Source: Phycicoccus sp. Soil748
Lineage (GTDB): Bacteria > Actinomycetota > Actinomycetes > Actinomycetales > Dermatophilaceae
Length of the DNA stretch: 64,000 bases
Assembly (NCBI RefSeq): GCF_001428025.1
Contig: NZ_LMSC01000012.1
Span: forward strand, 291,439-355,438
Direction: 5' to 3'
Part shown: piece after piece, positions 8,819 through 17,599 of the stretch
How the letters are laid out: each line of letters starts with the position of its first letter
How positions within the stretch are numbered: position 1 is the stretch's first letter
The notes under the pieces: model-generated
What the model saw: only the letters and a program-made list of their open reading frames with translations
Database searches by the model: none
Told to the model about the DNA's origin: nothing
Position numbers and translations under genes: made by a program

Positions 8819-9130
8819 CTAGTCTAGATGCCGTGCCCACGCAGGGCGGCGTGCCGCCTGTCGGGCGCGCCGCTGCTGCTTCAACGAGGCGCGGGTGGCG
8901 TCGCGTTCCCGGCGCAGCGCACGGGGGTCGCCGAAGATCGCCGGCTCTGGGGCGGGCGTGGGCTCACCGAGCCGCTCCGTCTGCTCCTGCAGCGCCGCGA
9001 CGGTCTCCGACGCGCGGGACACCTCGGCGCCCAGCTCCTTGACCTGGCCCCACAGGCCCCACGCACGGGACGCGAGGTAGGCCGCCGCGATGACCACGAG
9101 CAGCACCCAAATCAGGACCCACCACCACAT
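8819..9130 (-). CDS. Small single-pass membrane protein with coiled coil, unknown function
   Basis: 103 residues. The N-terminus is a transmembrane helix (WWWVLIWVLLVVIAAAYLAS), followed by a predicted coiled coil (VKELGAEVSRASETVAALQEQTERL), a Pro-rich segment and a basic C-terminus (LRRERDATRASLKQQRRARQAARR). I do not recognise a named family. It lies between pafC and tatA on the same strand with a 10-bp gap to pafC and is presumably co-transcribed. Its N-in/C-in topology and basic tail suggest a membrane-anchored scaffold, but this is inference. Confidence 0.75.
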   Translation of the reverse strand: MWWWVLIWVLLVVIAAAYLASRAWGLWGQVKELGAEVSRASETVAALQEQTERLGEPTPAPEPAIFGDPRALRRERDATRASLKQQRRARQAARRPAWARHLD

Positions 9131-9140
9131 GCCGTCGACC

Positions 9141-10130
9141 CTACCCGCCCGCCGCGGGCGTCGTGTCGGCGACGCCGTACGCCGCGAGGGCCTCCAGGGC
9201 GCCGTCGGTGACGGCCCGCGCGAGCTCGGGCGGGGCCACGACGATCGCGTGCCCGCCGAGGCGCCAGAGCAGCCTGCGCAGCCAGAGCGTGTCGGCCGTG
9301 CGCAGGGTCACCGTGCTCGACCCGTCGGGGGCGACGTCCACGGAGTCGACCGGGTAGTAGTCGGCCACCCAGGCGGCGCCGCGCGACAGGTGCAGCGTCA
9401 CCTTGGTGTCGTCCTCGCGCGGGGTGAAGGTGCCGGCGTCGAGGTCGCGCAGCCGGGCGTCGGCGGGCGGCGTGCCGTCGACGTCGAGCACCTCCAGCGA
9501 CTCGATCCGGTCCATGCGGAACAGCCGGGTGTCCTGGGCGCGGTGGCACCAGCCCTCGAGGTACCAGTGGGCGTCGAGGTTGACCACGCGCATCGGGTCG
9601 ACGTCGCGCTCGGTGGACTCGTCACGGCTCGGCACGAGGTAGCGCAGGTGCATCCGGCGGCGCCGCTCGACCGCGCGTCGCGCGTCGGCGAGCAGCCCGG
9701 CCTCGACGCCCTCGTCGATGGACACCTCGACCCGCGAGGCGGCCTCGGCGCTGGCGCCGGTCGCCGCCTCGAGCTTGGCCATGGCCCGCTCGATGGTGTC
9801 GCGCTCCCCCAGCCCCGGCACCGCGGCGAGGGCGCGCAGGCCGACCATGAGGGTCAGGGCCTCGTCACGGCCGAGGCGCAGGGGGCGGGCGATGGTGTCG
9901 GCGTTGCTGACGAAGACACGGCCGCCCTCCCACTCGGCGTCGATGAGCTCGTCGGGCATCTGGCCGTAGCCACACAGGTAGAGCAGCCGCAGGTCGGTCT
10001 CGAGCTGCTCGACGCTGATGCCGAGGTCGGCCGCCGCCTGCTCGGTGTCGATGCCCTGGCGGTTGACCAGCCAGGGGACCATGGTCAGCAGGCGGGCGAG
10101 GCGCGCCGTGGCGGTCTCCTGCGTGCTCAC
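9141..10130 (-). CDS. pafC: WYL-domain regulator PafC
   Basis: A 329-residue protein. The N-terminal HTH-like segment (ARLARLLTMVPWLVNRQGI, AAADLGISVEQLETDLRLL) precedes a WYL domain (RRRRMHLRYLVPSRDESTERDVDPMRVVNLDAHWYLEGWCH) and a C-terminal WCX extension. In mycobacteria PafB and PafC form the transcriptional activator of the LexA-independent DNA-damage response, encoded next to pafA. The start GTG (10128-10130) overlaps the pafB stop in a GTGA tetranucleotide, which indicates translational coupling. Confidence 0.93.
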   Translation of the reverse strand: MSTQETATARLARLLTMVPWLVNRQGIDTEQAAADLGISVEQLETDLRLLYLCGYGQMPDELIDAEWEGGRVFVSNADTIARPLRLGRDEALTLMVGLRALAAVPGLGERDTIERAMAKLEAATGASAEAASRVEVSIDEGVEAGLLADARRAVERRRRMHLRYLVPSRDESTERDVDPMRVVNLDAHWYLEGWCHRAQDTRLFRMDRIESLEVLDVDGTPPADARLRDLDAGTFTPREDDTKVTLHLSRGAAWVADYYPVDSVDVAPDGSSTVTLRTADTLWLRRLLWRLGGHAIVVAPPELARAVTDGALEALAAYGVADTTPAAGG

Positions 10131-11128
10131 GCGGCACCCCCGGTCAGGGCGCGGTGGGCAGCGAGGGCACCGCGCAGGCGCGCCACAACGAGGTCGCGCA
10201 CCTCGACGGGCTCGACGACGACGACGTCCGCGCCGTACCCGCTCACCTCGTCGGCCAGCGCGTCGTCGTCGGTGAACGGCACCTGCAACGTGGTCCACTC
10301 CCCCTCCACCCCACGGGTCTCGCCGCGACGGCGCAGCGACTGGCCGCGCCCCTCCCGGACGCGCACCGTGGCGCTGCCGGAGAACTCGCGCTCCCCCACC
10401 GTTGTCCGGATCATCTCGCGCGCGCGGTGGTCGGACGGCACGACGTACGGTGCCGCCCGCCGGACCACGGACACGGTGCCGTCGATGCGGGACAGGCGGA
10501 ACACGCGCGGGGCTCCACGGTCGAGGTCGAAGCCGGTGAGGTACCAGCGGCCGTGCCACGAGGCGAGCCCCCACGGCTGGACGCGGCGGGTGTTGACCTC
10601 GCCCTGGCCGCCGGTGCGGTAGCCGAACGAGATGGTCTGCTGGCCGACGACGGCGTTCTTCACCGGTTCGAAGGCGGGCTCGCTGGTGCCCAGGCGAGGC
10701 TCGATCCCGACGAGGGAGTCGCCGTCGCGCTCGATGCCGGCCGCCTTGAGCTTGCGCAGGGCCTGCGCGGCGGGACCCGCGAGCGAGGCGTGTGCCCAGG
10801 TGCGGCTGGCCAGGCCCAGGACCGCCAGCTCGTCGGGCTCGAACTCGATGTCCGGCAGGGCGTACTCACGCTGGTCGATCCGGTAGCCCACCTCGTCGTC
10901 CCAGACGCCACCGATGTCCTCGGTCACCAGCGGGATGCCGAGCTCGCGCAGCTCGTCCTTGTCGCGCTCGAACATGCGGTCGAAGGCCTCGTCGCTGGCG
11001 GCGTCGCCGTACTGCGGCACGATGTCGCGGATCTTGGACTTCGGCAGGGCACGCCGGGTGTAGAGCAGGCACAGCACGAGGTTGAGCAGTCGCTCGGTCT
11101 TGGCCGCGGGACCGGTGGGTGAACTCAC
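10127..11128 (-). CDS. pafB: WYL-domain regulator PafB
   Basis: A 333-residue paralogue of PafC. The N-terminal winged helix (KTERLLNLVLCLLYTRRALPKSKIRDIV) is followed by a WYL domain (QTISFGYRTGGQGEVNTRRVQPWGLASWHGRWYLTGFD) and a WCX domain ending VEPVEVRDLVVARLRGALAAH. GTG 11126-11128 is chosen because homology begins with the short VSSPTGPAAKTERLL leader. In the family it pairs with PafC to activate DNA-repair genes. It is divergent from the DUF3866 gene (about 55-bp gap) and coupled to pafC by a 4-bp overlap. Confidence 0.93.
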   Translation of the reverse strand: MSSPTGPAAKTERLLNLVLCLLYTRRALPKSKIRDIVPQYGDAASDEAFDRMFERDKDELRELGIPLVTEDIGGVWDDEVGYRIDQREYALPDIEFEPDELAVLGLASRTWAHASLAGPAAQALRKLKAAGIERDGDSLVGIEPRLGTSEPAFEPVKNAVVGQQTISFGYRTGGQGEVNTRRVQPWGLASWHGRWYLTGFDLDRGAPRVFRLSRIDGTVSVVRRAAPYVVPSDHRAREMIRTTVGEREFSGSATVRVREGRGQSLRRRGETRGVEGEWTTLQVPFTDDDALADEVSGYGADVVVVEPVEVRDLVVARLRGALAAHRALTGGAA

Positions 11129-11183
11129 CCGCCCGACGCTACCCGAGTGGTGCAGGCACCCCGTGGCTAGTCTGCGTGTCGTG

Positions 11184-12296
11184 ATGCAGTGGCGCGAGGG
11201 CACGGTGCAGGAGGTGCGTGGCCGGTGGCCGGGCGCCGTGGAGTACGCCGTGGAGCTGGCCGGCGACGAGGGTCGCGTCGTGCGGGCGCTCGCCTACACC
11301 GCGCTCGCGGGTGAACCCCAGGTCGGCGACCGGGTCCTGCTCAACGCCTCAGCCCTCCTGCGCGGCCTCGGCACCGGCGGCCTGGCGTTCGTCGTCGTCG
11401 CCCCCGACCGCCTCCCGGCCGACCCCCCGGCGGACGCCGGGCACATCGTCAAGGCGCGGTACACCCCCCAGCAGCAGATGTTCATGGCCGTCGACGAGCA
11501 GGACAGCCCGCACCACGCCGCGCTGACCTCCGGCCCGGCCGACGCCGGCGACCTCCTCGGGATGCCCGTCGTCGTGGCCGACCTCCACTCCGCACTGCCC
11601 GCGGTCGTCGCCGGGCTCCGCTCGGAGCGACCCGGAGCCCGGGTCGTCTACCTCATGACCGACGGCGGGGCCCTGCCGATCGCCTTCTCCCGGACCGTCG
11701 CCGGGCTCCGCGACGCGGGCTGGCTGCACGGCACCGTCACCGTCGGCCAGGCCTACGGGGGCGAGCACGAGGCCGTCACCCTGCACTCCGGGCTGCTGGC
11801 GGCCCGCCACGTGCTGGGCGCCGACGTCGCGGTCGTCGTGCAGGGGCCCGGCAACGTCGGCACCGGCACCACGTGGGGCTACACCGGTGTCGCTGCCGGC
11901 GAGGCGCTCAACGCCGTCGGGGTCCTGCGCGGGCGCGGGGTCGCCGCGCTGCGCGTCTCCGACGCCGACCTGCGCGGCCGCCATCGCGGCATCTCCCACC
12001 ACAGCCGCACGGCGTACGGGCGCGTGTGCCTGACCGCGGCGGACGTGCCGGTGGGGCTGGTGGACGACGAGTTCGGGCGGCTCGTGCACGAGCAGGCCAG
12101 CGCCCTGGTCGAGGACGCCAGCGGCGACCTGGCGCTGCGTGAGGTGGAGGTCGACGGGCTCGACGAGTCGCTGCGCGCCTCCCCCGTCAGGCTCTCGACC
12201 ATGGGCCGCGGGCTCGACGAGGACCACGCGGCGTTCCTGCACAGCGCAGCAGCCGGGCGGTGGGCCGCCCGGCTGCTGGAAGGTGGTGCCGGCTGA
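11184..12296 (+). CDS. DUF3866 family protein
   Basis: A 370-residue soluble protein matching the actinobacterial DUF3866 family, which is usually found beside pafBC or the proteasome locus. Conserved-looking blocks are HIVKARYTPQQQ, VVVADLHSALP, VVYLMTDGGALPIAFS, VTVGQAYGGEHEAVTLHSGL, VVVQGPGNVGTGTTWGYTGV and RHRGISHHSRTAYGR. The repeated Gly-rich loops suggest a nucleotide or metabolite-binding alpha/beta protein, but no biochemical role is known to me. ATG 11184 is used; a GTG one codon upstream (11181) is an alternative. It is divergent from pafB. Confidence 0.85.
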   Translation: MQWREGTVQEVRGRWPGAVEYAVELAGDEGRVVRALAYTALAGEPQVGDRVLLNASALLRGLGTGGLAFVVVAPDRLPADPPADAGHIVKARYTPQQQMFMAVDEQDSPHHAALTSGPADAGDLLGMPVVVADLHSALPAVVAGLRSERPGARVVYLMTDGGALPIAFSRTVAGLRDAGWLHGTVTVGQAYGGEHEAVTLHSGLLAARHVLGADVAVVVQGPGNVGTGTTWGYTGVAAGEALNAVGVLRGRGVAALRVSDADLRGRHRGISHHSRTAYGRVCLTAADVPVGLVDDEFGRLVHEQASALVEDASGDLALREVEVDGLDESLRASPVRLSTMGRGLDEDHAAFLHSAAAGRWAARLLEGGAG

Positions 12297-12344
12297 GCCC
12301 AGCTCAGCCGTGGTCCGCGAGGCGGACCGTCGTGGGGTTCGCGG

Positions 12345-12731
12345 TCAGCGCACGTCCACGAGGTCGACGACGAAGATCAGGGTCTCGCCCGGCTTGATCG
12401 CGCCACCGGCGCCACGGTCGCCGTAGGCGAGGTGGGCGGGGATGACGAGCTTGCGGCGGCCGCCGACCTTCATGCCGACGATGCCCTCGTCCCAGCCGCG
12501 GATGACCTGGCCCACGCCGAGGCGGAAGTCCAGGGGCGCGCCACGGTTCCACGAGGCGTCGAACTCCTCACCGGTCGAGTGGGCGACGCCGACGTAGTGC
12601 GCGGAGATGGTGTCGCCGGCGCCGGCCTCCTGGCCGTCGCCCTCCTTGAGGTCCTCGATGACGAGCTCGGTGGGGGCGGCGTCACCGGGGAAGTCGATCT
12701 CGGGCTTGGTGGTGCTGGGGTCGAAACCCAT
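12345..12731 (-). CDS. FKBP-type peptidyl-prolyl cis-trans isomerase
   Basis: A 128-residue cytoplasmic single-domain FKBP. Typical elements are the first strand PTELVIEDLKEGDG, the HYVGVAHSTGEEFDASWNRG flap, LDFRLGVGQVIRGWDEGIVGMKVGGRRKLVIPAHLAYGDRGAGG and the terminal LIFVVDLVDV strand. The active-site aromatic/Asp set (Y, F, D, V-I-x-G-W) is intact. It lacks a signal peptide, unlike its neighbour at 12792-13763, so the two FKBPs act on opposite sides of the membrane. Confidence 0.95.
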   Translation of the reverse strand: MGFDPSTTKPEIDFPGDAAPTELVIEDLKEGDGQEAGAGDTISAHYVGVAHSTGEEFDASWNRGAPLDFRLGVGQVIRGWDEGIVGMKVGGRRKLVIPAHLAYGDRGAGGAIKPGETLIFVVDLVDVR

Positions 12732-12791
12732 GGTGGTGCTCCTGTCAGTGGGGTGGATGGTTCAGGCTGGGTCGTGCCGGTGCGCGGGGCG

Positions 12792-13763
12792 TCAGTACGC
12801 GGCGAGGATGTCGACGACGAACACGAGGGTGTCGGTGCCGCTGATCTTCGGCGGGCTGCCGGCTGCTCCGTAGCCGTCGGCCGGGGGCACGACCATGAGC
12901 ACGCGGCTGCCGACGGTCTTGCCGACGAGCTGGTTGTCCCAGGCCTTGATGACCTGCTGCTTGCCGATGACCGTCTCGAAGTAGCCCTGCGGCGAGCTGG
13001 CCGAGGAGTCGAAGACCTTGCCGTCCTTGTAGAGCGCGCCGGTGTAGGTGACGCGGATCGTCTGGCCGGCCTGCACCTTGGCGCCGGTGCCCTCGATGAG
13101 GTTCTGCCCGACCGTCTTGGTCGGCGGCTTGGTGCCCTTGGGGATCGTGATCGCGGCGGCCTTGCCGGGGGTGACCTTGACGGTCGGCAGGCCCTTGGCC
13201 GGGGCGACGGCCTTGCCCTGCGCGCTCGGCAGGGGCTTGGTCACCGACAGGACGTCCATGAGGAACAGCACGGTGTCGGTGCCGCCGACCTTGATGTCGG
13301 TGTTGCCCGAGGGGCCGAACGCGTCCTTCGGCGGCACGGCGACGAGCACGCGGGAGCCGACCTTCTGGTTGGCCAGGCCCTTCTTGAGGCCGGGCAGCAG
13401 GTCGGAGGTGCCGAGGCTGAGGCCGAGGTTCTGCTTGCCGAAGTTGGTGTCGAGCACCGAGGCGTCCTTGGCGTTGAGCAGGACGTACTTGACGCTGACG
13501 ATCTCGTCGTTCTCCACGACCGGGCCGTCACCCTGCTTGAGGACCTTGGTCGTCGTCTCGGTGACGCTCAGCGGCTTGGGCTTGACGGTGACGGTCGGTG
13601 CCGTGGTGGCGCTGCCCCCCGTGACGCTCACGCCGTCGAGGACCGACTTCTTGGCGTCGGACGAACCGCCGCCGCACGCGGACAGGGCCAGGACGGCGGT
13701 GAGGGCGGCGGCAGCCGCGGAGAGCGCGCGGCCGGGCCGGGCATGGGTACGGAGCAAGGACAC
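12792..13763 (-). CDS. Secreted lipoprotein with two FKBP-type isomerase domains
   Basis: 323 residues from the GTG at 13761-13763. The N-terminus is a lipoprotein signal (basic start, hydrophobic ALSAAAAALTAVLALSAC) with lipobox LSAC. Two FKBP-like domains follow. The first (TKVLKQGDG ... GTDTVLFLMDVLSV) has degenerate flap residues; the second (NLIEGTGAKVQAGQTIRVTYTGALYKDGKVFDSS ... VIKAWDNQLVGKTVGSRVLMVVPP) is closer to an active FKBP. They are joined by a Lys/Pro/Thr-rich linker. A role in folding exported proteins outside the membrane is inferred. It lies between the cytoplasmic fkbp gene and pafA on the same strand. Confidence 0.9.
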   Translation of the reverse strand: MSLLRTHARPGRALSAAAAALTAVLALSACGGGSSDAKKSVLDGVSVTGGSATTAPTVTVKPKPLSVTETTTKVLKQGDGPVVENDEIVSVKYVLLNAKDASVLDTNFGKQNLGLSLGTSDLLPGLKKGLANQKVGSRVLVAVPPKDAFGPSGNTDIKVGGTDTVLFLMDVLSVTKPLPSAQGKAVAPAKGLPTVKVTPGKAAAITIPKGTKPPTKTVGQNLIEGTGAKVQAGQTIRVTYTGALYKDGKVFDSSASSPQGYFETVIGKQQVIKAWDNQLVGKTVGSRVLMVVPPADGYGAAGSPPKISGTDTLVFVVDILAAY

Positions 13764-13869
13764 GGTGGGGACTTTCGCTGGGGGCGGTGGACCAGCAGCC
13801 ACCATAACCGGGCTCTCTGGCAATGCCCGAAACGCCCGGTTCCCCCGAGCGTGCTCGTAGCCGGTCGGG

Positions 13870-15237
13870 TCAGCCGCGCATGCCCTCGATCAGCCGCTCG
13901 ACCCGGGCGTCCACGGCGGCGAACGGGTCCTTGCACAGGACGGTCCGCTGGGCCTGGTCGTTGAGCTTGAGGTGCACCCAGTCGACGGTGAAGTCACGCC
14001 GGTGCTCCTGCGCCGCCTTGATGAAGTCGCCGCGCAGCTTGGCCCGCGTCGTCTGCGGCGGCACCGTCTTGGCCTCGAACACCTCGGGGTCGGTGCACAC
14101 TCGCGCGGCCCGGCCGTGCTTCTGCAGCAGGTAGAACAGGCCGCGCCGCCGGTTGACGTCGTGGTAGGCGAGGTCGAGCTGGGCGATGCGGGGGCTGTCC
14201 ATCGGCAGGTCGTGCTTGGCCATGTAGCCGGTGATGAGCTTGTGCTTGATGACCCAGTCGATCTCGGTGTCGACCAGCGACAGGTTGCCCGTGTCGATCG
14301 CGGTGAGGGTGCGCTCCCAGAGGTCGAGGACCTGCTTGTGGATCGGGTCCTCGAGTCCCTCGCGGTCGGCGTAGGTCTGGGCCCGCTCGAGGTACTCCGA
14401 CTGGATCTGCAGCGCCGAGAGCTCGCGGCCGTTGGACAGGCGGACCGTCTTGCGGCCGGTCATGTCGTGGCTCATCTCGCGGATGGCCCGGATGGGGTTC
14501 TCCAAGGTCAGGTCACGCACGACCATCCCCGACTCGATCATCCGCAGCACCAGGTCGGCGGACCCGACCTTGAGCATCGTGGTGGTCTCGCTCATGTTGG
14601 AGTCACCGACGATGACGTGCAGCCGCCGGTACTTCTCGGCGTCGGCGTGCGGCTCGTCGCGGGTGTTGATGATGGGCCGCGAGCGCGTGGTCGCCGAGGA
14701 GACGCCCTCCCAGATGTGGTCGGCCCGCTGGCTGACGCAGAACGTCGCACCCTTGGACGTGGTGACGACCTTGCCCGCACCGGAGGTGATCTGCCGGCTG
14801 ACGAGGAACGGGATGAGCACGTCCGACAGCTGCTGGAACTCCCCCGCCCGGCCGACCAGGAAGTTCTCGTGGCAGCCGTAGGAGTTGCCGGCCGAGTCGG
14901 TGTTGTTCTTGAAGACGTAGATCTCGCCCTCGATGCCTTCCTCGGTCAGGCGGTCCTGGGCGTCGGCGACGAGGCCCTCGATGATGCGCTCGCCGGCCTT
15001 GTCGTGGATGACGAGCTGCCGCACGTGGTCGCACTCGGGGGTGGCGTACTCGGGGTGCGACCCGACGTCGAGGTAGAGGCGCGAGCCGTTGGAGAGGAAC
15101 ACGTTGGACGACCGGCCCCACGAGACGACCTTGCGGAACAGGTAGCGCGCCACCTCGTCGGGGGTCAGCCGGCGCTGTCCCTCGAACGTGCACGTGATGC
15201 CGTACTCGTTCTCGATCCCGAAGATTCGGCGCTCCAT
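13870..15237 (-). CDS. pafA: Pup--protein ligase PafA
   Basis: A 455-residue glutamine-synthetase-like ligase that attaches Pup through its C-terminal Glu side chain to substrate lysines using ATP. The N-terminus [11 protein letters not shown] carries the metal/ATP glutamates. Asp57 in [14 protein letters not shown] is the expected catalytic aspartate. [32 protein letters not shown] and [15 protein letters not shown] complete the GS-like core, and the C-terminal small domain ends [10 protein letters not shown]. The absence of the roughly 40-residue loop present in Dop separates it from the depupylase at 20915-22453. Length is usual for the family. Confidence 0.97.
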   Translation of the reverse strand: MERRIFGIENEYGITCTFEGQRRLTPDEVARYLFRKVVSWGRSSNVFLSNGSRLYLDVGSHPEYATPECDHVRQLVIHDKAGERIIEGLVADAQDRLTEEGIEGEIYVFKNNTDSAGNSYGCHENFLVGRAGEFQQLSDVLIPFLVSRQITSGAGKVVTTSKGATFCVSQRADHIWEGVSSATTRSRPIINTRDEPHADAEKYRRLHVIVGDSNMSETTTMLKVGSADLVLRMIESGMVVRDLTLENPIRAIREMSHDMTGRKTVRLSNGRELSALQIQSEYLERAQTYADREGLEDPIHKQVLDLWERTLTAIDTGNLSLVDTEIDWVIKHKLITGYMAKHDLPMDSPRIAQLDLAYHDVNRRRGLFYLLQKHGRAARVCTDPEVFEAKTVPPQTTRAKLRGDFIKAAQEHRRDFTVDWVHLKLNDQAQRTVLCKDPFAAVDARVERLIEGMRG

Positions 15238-15302
15238 GAACCCACTCTAGGCTCGAACCGCTCTGCGGCCGATGACAACGCGCGCCGTGCAAGGATGCCG
15301 CC

Positions 15303-15374
15303 ATGTCCGACGACCACGCTGCCGCGCAGGAGTCCCCCGCTCCTGGCTGGTCCAGGCAGCCGACCCGCGCCTGA
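15303..15374 (+). other. 23-codon upstream open reading frame, in frame with the epimerase gene
   Basis: An ATG at 15303 has a good AAGGA ribosome-binding site (15291-15295, 7 bases upstream) and opens a 23-codon frame. It ends at TGA 15372-15374, three bases before and in the same frame as the epimerase GTG (15378). The GTG itself has no clear Shine-Dalgarno sequence, so termination-reinitiation from this leader is plausible. An alternative is a nonsense mutation that has split a longer N-terminus. There is no homology call. Confidence 0.4.
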
Positions 15375-15377
15375 ACC

Positions 15378-16376
15378 GTGGACGTCCTCGTCCTCGGTGG
15401 CACCGCCTGGCTCGGGCGGGAGGTGGCCCTCGCCGCACTGGCGCAGGGCCACGAGGTGACGGCGCTGGCGCGCGGCGAGTCCGGCTCCGTACCCGGCTCC
15501 GTACGGTTCGTCCGCGCCGACCGTTCAGCGGCCGACGCCTACGACGAGGTGGCCGGTCGTGACTGGGACGTGGTGGTGGACGTGGCTCGGCAGCCCGGCC
15601 ACGTGCGCGGCGCCCTGGGCGCGTTGGGCGACCGCTCCCGGTCGTGGGTCTTCGTGTCGTCGAGCTCGGTCTACGCCCGCGACGACTCCCCCGGTGACGA
15701 CGAGTCGGCGGCCCTGCACCCTCCTCACGACGCTGACGACGAGGGCTGGGAGACCTACGGCGCGCGCAAGGTCGCGTGCGAGTCGGCGGTGCTGGGTGCC
15801 GTCGGCGACCGTGCGCTCGTCGCGCGGGCGGGGCTCATCGCCGGCCCTGGCGACCACACCGACCGCACGGGGTACTGGCCCCTGCGCTTCGCCCACCCCG
15901 CAGGGTCGGACGGCGCCGTGCTCGTGCCGGACGTCGGGCTCGCCACCCAGGTCGTCGACGTGCGCGACCTCGCGTCCTGGCTCGTCGCCGCGGGGGGCGC
16001 CGGGGCGACCGGCGTCGTCAACGCGAGCGGACCGGTCGTGCCGCTGGCCACCCACCTCGAGACCGCGCGCCGCGTCGCCGGCCACACCGAGGAGGTGGTG
16101 ACGGTCTCCCAGGAGTGGCTGCTCGAGCACGACGTGCAGCCCTGGTCCGGACCGCGCTCCCTGCCGATCTGGCTGCCGCTGCCCGACTACGCCGGTTTCA
16201 TGGCCCGGGACACCTCCGCCGCGCAGGCGCTCGGGCTGACGCCCCGCCCGCTCGCCGAGACGCTGGCCGACACCCTCGCGTGGGAGCTCCAGCACGGGCC
16301 GGGTCGCCGGCGCAAGGCCGGGCTCTCCCCCGCCGAGGAGGCCGAGCTCCTGACCCTCGCCGGTCACGCCACCTAG
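15378..16376 (+). CDS. NAD-dependent epimerase/dehydratase family protein
   Basis: A 332-residue extended short-chain dehydrogenase. The Rossmann fingerprint VLVLGGTAWLGREVALAAL at the extreme N-terminus binds NAD(P). VFVSSSSVYA and the Y-x-x-x-K pair in TYGARKVACE are the catalytic signature. The C-terminal half (PIWLPLPDYAGFMARDTSAAQALGLTPRPLAETLADTL) resembles isoflavone-reductase/NmrA-like or RNA-associated SDR proteins of actinobacteria. The substrate is not predictable. GTG 15378 is used because the fingerprint begins immediately after it; see the leader frame just upstream. Confidence 0.85.
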   Translation: MDVLVLGGTAWLGREVALAALAQGHEVTALARGESGSVPGSVRFVRADRSAADAYDEVAGRDWDVVVDVARQPGHVRGALGALGDRSRSWVFVSSSSVYARDDSPGDDESAALHPPHDADDEGWETYGARKVACESAVLGAVGDRALVARAGLIAGPGDHTDRTGYWPLRFAHPAGSDGAVLVPDVGLATQVVDVRDLASWLVAAGGAGATGVVNASGPVVPLATHLETARRVAGHTEEVVTVSQEWLLEHDVQPWSGPRSLPIWLPLPDYAGFMARDTSAAQALGLTPRPLAETLADTLAWELQHGPGRRRKAGLSPAEEAELLTLAGHAT

Positions 16377-16396
16377 CTCGCTGCGGCCAGGACCGC

Positions 16397-16435
16397 GCCG
16401 GCGCCACGCCGGGACCTCGCGAGGCGGGCGCCGGC
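16397..16435. terminator. Nested hairpin after the epimerase gene
   Basis: GCCGGCGCC (16397-16405) pairs perfectly with GGCGCCGGC (16427-16435), and the loop contains the further palindrome CCTCGCGAGG. This strong GC hairpin starts 21 bases after the epimerase stop, in a 252-bp gap before the next gene. There is no U-tract. The rest of the gap shows no gene. Confidence 0.5.
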
Positions 16436-16628
16436 ACCGCGCCCGACAGCCGAGTCCGGTGCACGGGTGGTCTCCCCACACCGCCGCACGCGGGAAGTGG
16501 CGGGCCACTCCATAGGGTGCGCCGCGCCGGCTGCGTAGCGTCAGGGCCCCGAGGCACCGGGCCGCACGGCCGCAGGCGCCCGTCGCTGGTGCGGCGCGGG
16601 TCGGGTACGGCGACGAGAGGGGTGTCCG

Positions 16629-17564
16629 GTGCGACCGGTGACCGAGCGGGTGGCCGTGGCCGGGGGCGACCTGGCCGTGCACCACCTCACGCACGCACCC
16701 GCCGAGGCGCCGACCGTCGTGGCCCTGCACAGCATCTCCTCCAACGCCTTGGCCTGGGTGCCCGTCGCCGAGGCGCTCGACGGCCGGGCCCGGGTGCTCG
16801 CCCCGGACATGCGCGGCCGGGCGGAGAGCGCCTCGCTGCGTTCGACCGGGCTCGCCGACCACGTCGCCGACGTGCACGCGGTGGTGGCCCACTACGGGCT
16901 CGAGCGACCGGTGCTCGTCGGCCACGACATGGGCGCCTTCGTGGCCGCCCTGGCAGCGGCGACGCACCCGCAGGACGTCGGCGCGGTGGTCCTGGTGGAC
17001 GGCGGACTGGCGTTCCCCTCGCCGGGCTCCTTCGACGTCGACGAGGTGCTGCACAGCATCATCGGGCCCGCCATGGACCGGCTGTCGATGGCCTTCGAGG
17101 ACGAGGACGCCTACCTCGACCACTGGCGCGCCCACCCCGCCCTGGGACCCCACCTGGCCGGGCCGCAGGGAGCCGCACTGGCGGCGTACCTGCTGCACGA
17201 CCTGGCCGGCCCCATGGGGGACATGCGCTCGACGTCGTCGCTGGAGTGCGTGCGAGCCGACTGGGCCGACCTCATGAGCGACCCGGCCACGCTCAGTGCC
17301 GTGCACACGCTGCAGTGCCCGGCCCGGCTGCTCCACGCCCGTCGCGGTCCCCTGGCGCAGGCCGAGGGGCTGTACACCACCGCCCGCGTCGCGGCGGCGC
17401 ACCTGCCCGCCGACGTCGTCGCCACCGAGCTGGCCTCCGACCACTACGGGCTCCTGCTCGACGACGGCAGCGTGGCGGCCGTGGTCGCGGCCGTGCTGGA
17501 CGTGGCGGTTCCACCATCCGGACGGGTCATCCACACTCCGGTCACGTCACGGCATGTTATGTGA
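16629..17564 (+). CDS. Alpha/beta hydrolase with Asp nucleophile elbow
   Basis: A 311-residue alpha/beta hydrolase fold protein. The oxyanion-side segment VVALHSISSNALAW, the LAPDMRGRAES loop and the nucleophile elbow VLVGHDMGAFVA are visible. The nucleophile position is Asp100 instead of Ser, as in epoxide hydrolases and haloalkane/haloacid dehalogenases. The catalytic His candidate is in ASDHYGLL near the C-terminus. The substrate is unknown. The GTG at 16629 starts the homology. Its 3' end abuts the peroxiredoxin promoter region, since the stop at 17562-17564 is 35 bases from the next ATG. Confidence 0.8.
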   Translation: MRPVTERVAVAGGDLAVHHLTHAPAEAPTVVALHSISSNALAWVPVAEALDGRARVLAPDMRGRAESASLRSTGLADHVADVHAVVAHYGLERPVLVGHDMGAFVAALAAATHPQDVGAVVLVDGGLAFPSPGSFDVDEVLHSIIGPAMDRLSMAFEDEDAYLDHWRAHPALGPHLAGPQGAALAAYLLHDLAGPMGDMRSTSSLECVRADWADLMSDPATLSAVHTLQCPARLLHARRGPLAQAEGLYTTARVAAAHLPADVVATELASDHYGLLLDDGSVAAVVAAVLDVAVPPSGRVIHTPVTSRHVM

Positions 17565-17599
17565 CACCAAACATCGCGTTACCCGACCGAGGAGCCCCC

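Noticed and set aside
17530..17564. OxyR or PerR operator before the Prx6 gene
   Set aside because: There is partial dyad symmetry (GTCAC...GTGAC) but arms are offset and overlap the hydrolase stop; too weak to claim.
15776..17599. In-frame upstream extension of the Prx6 gene
   Set aside because: The extension crosses the epimerase and hydrolase genes in another frame. The true start is ATG 17600 with a good Shine-Dalgarno.
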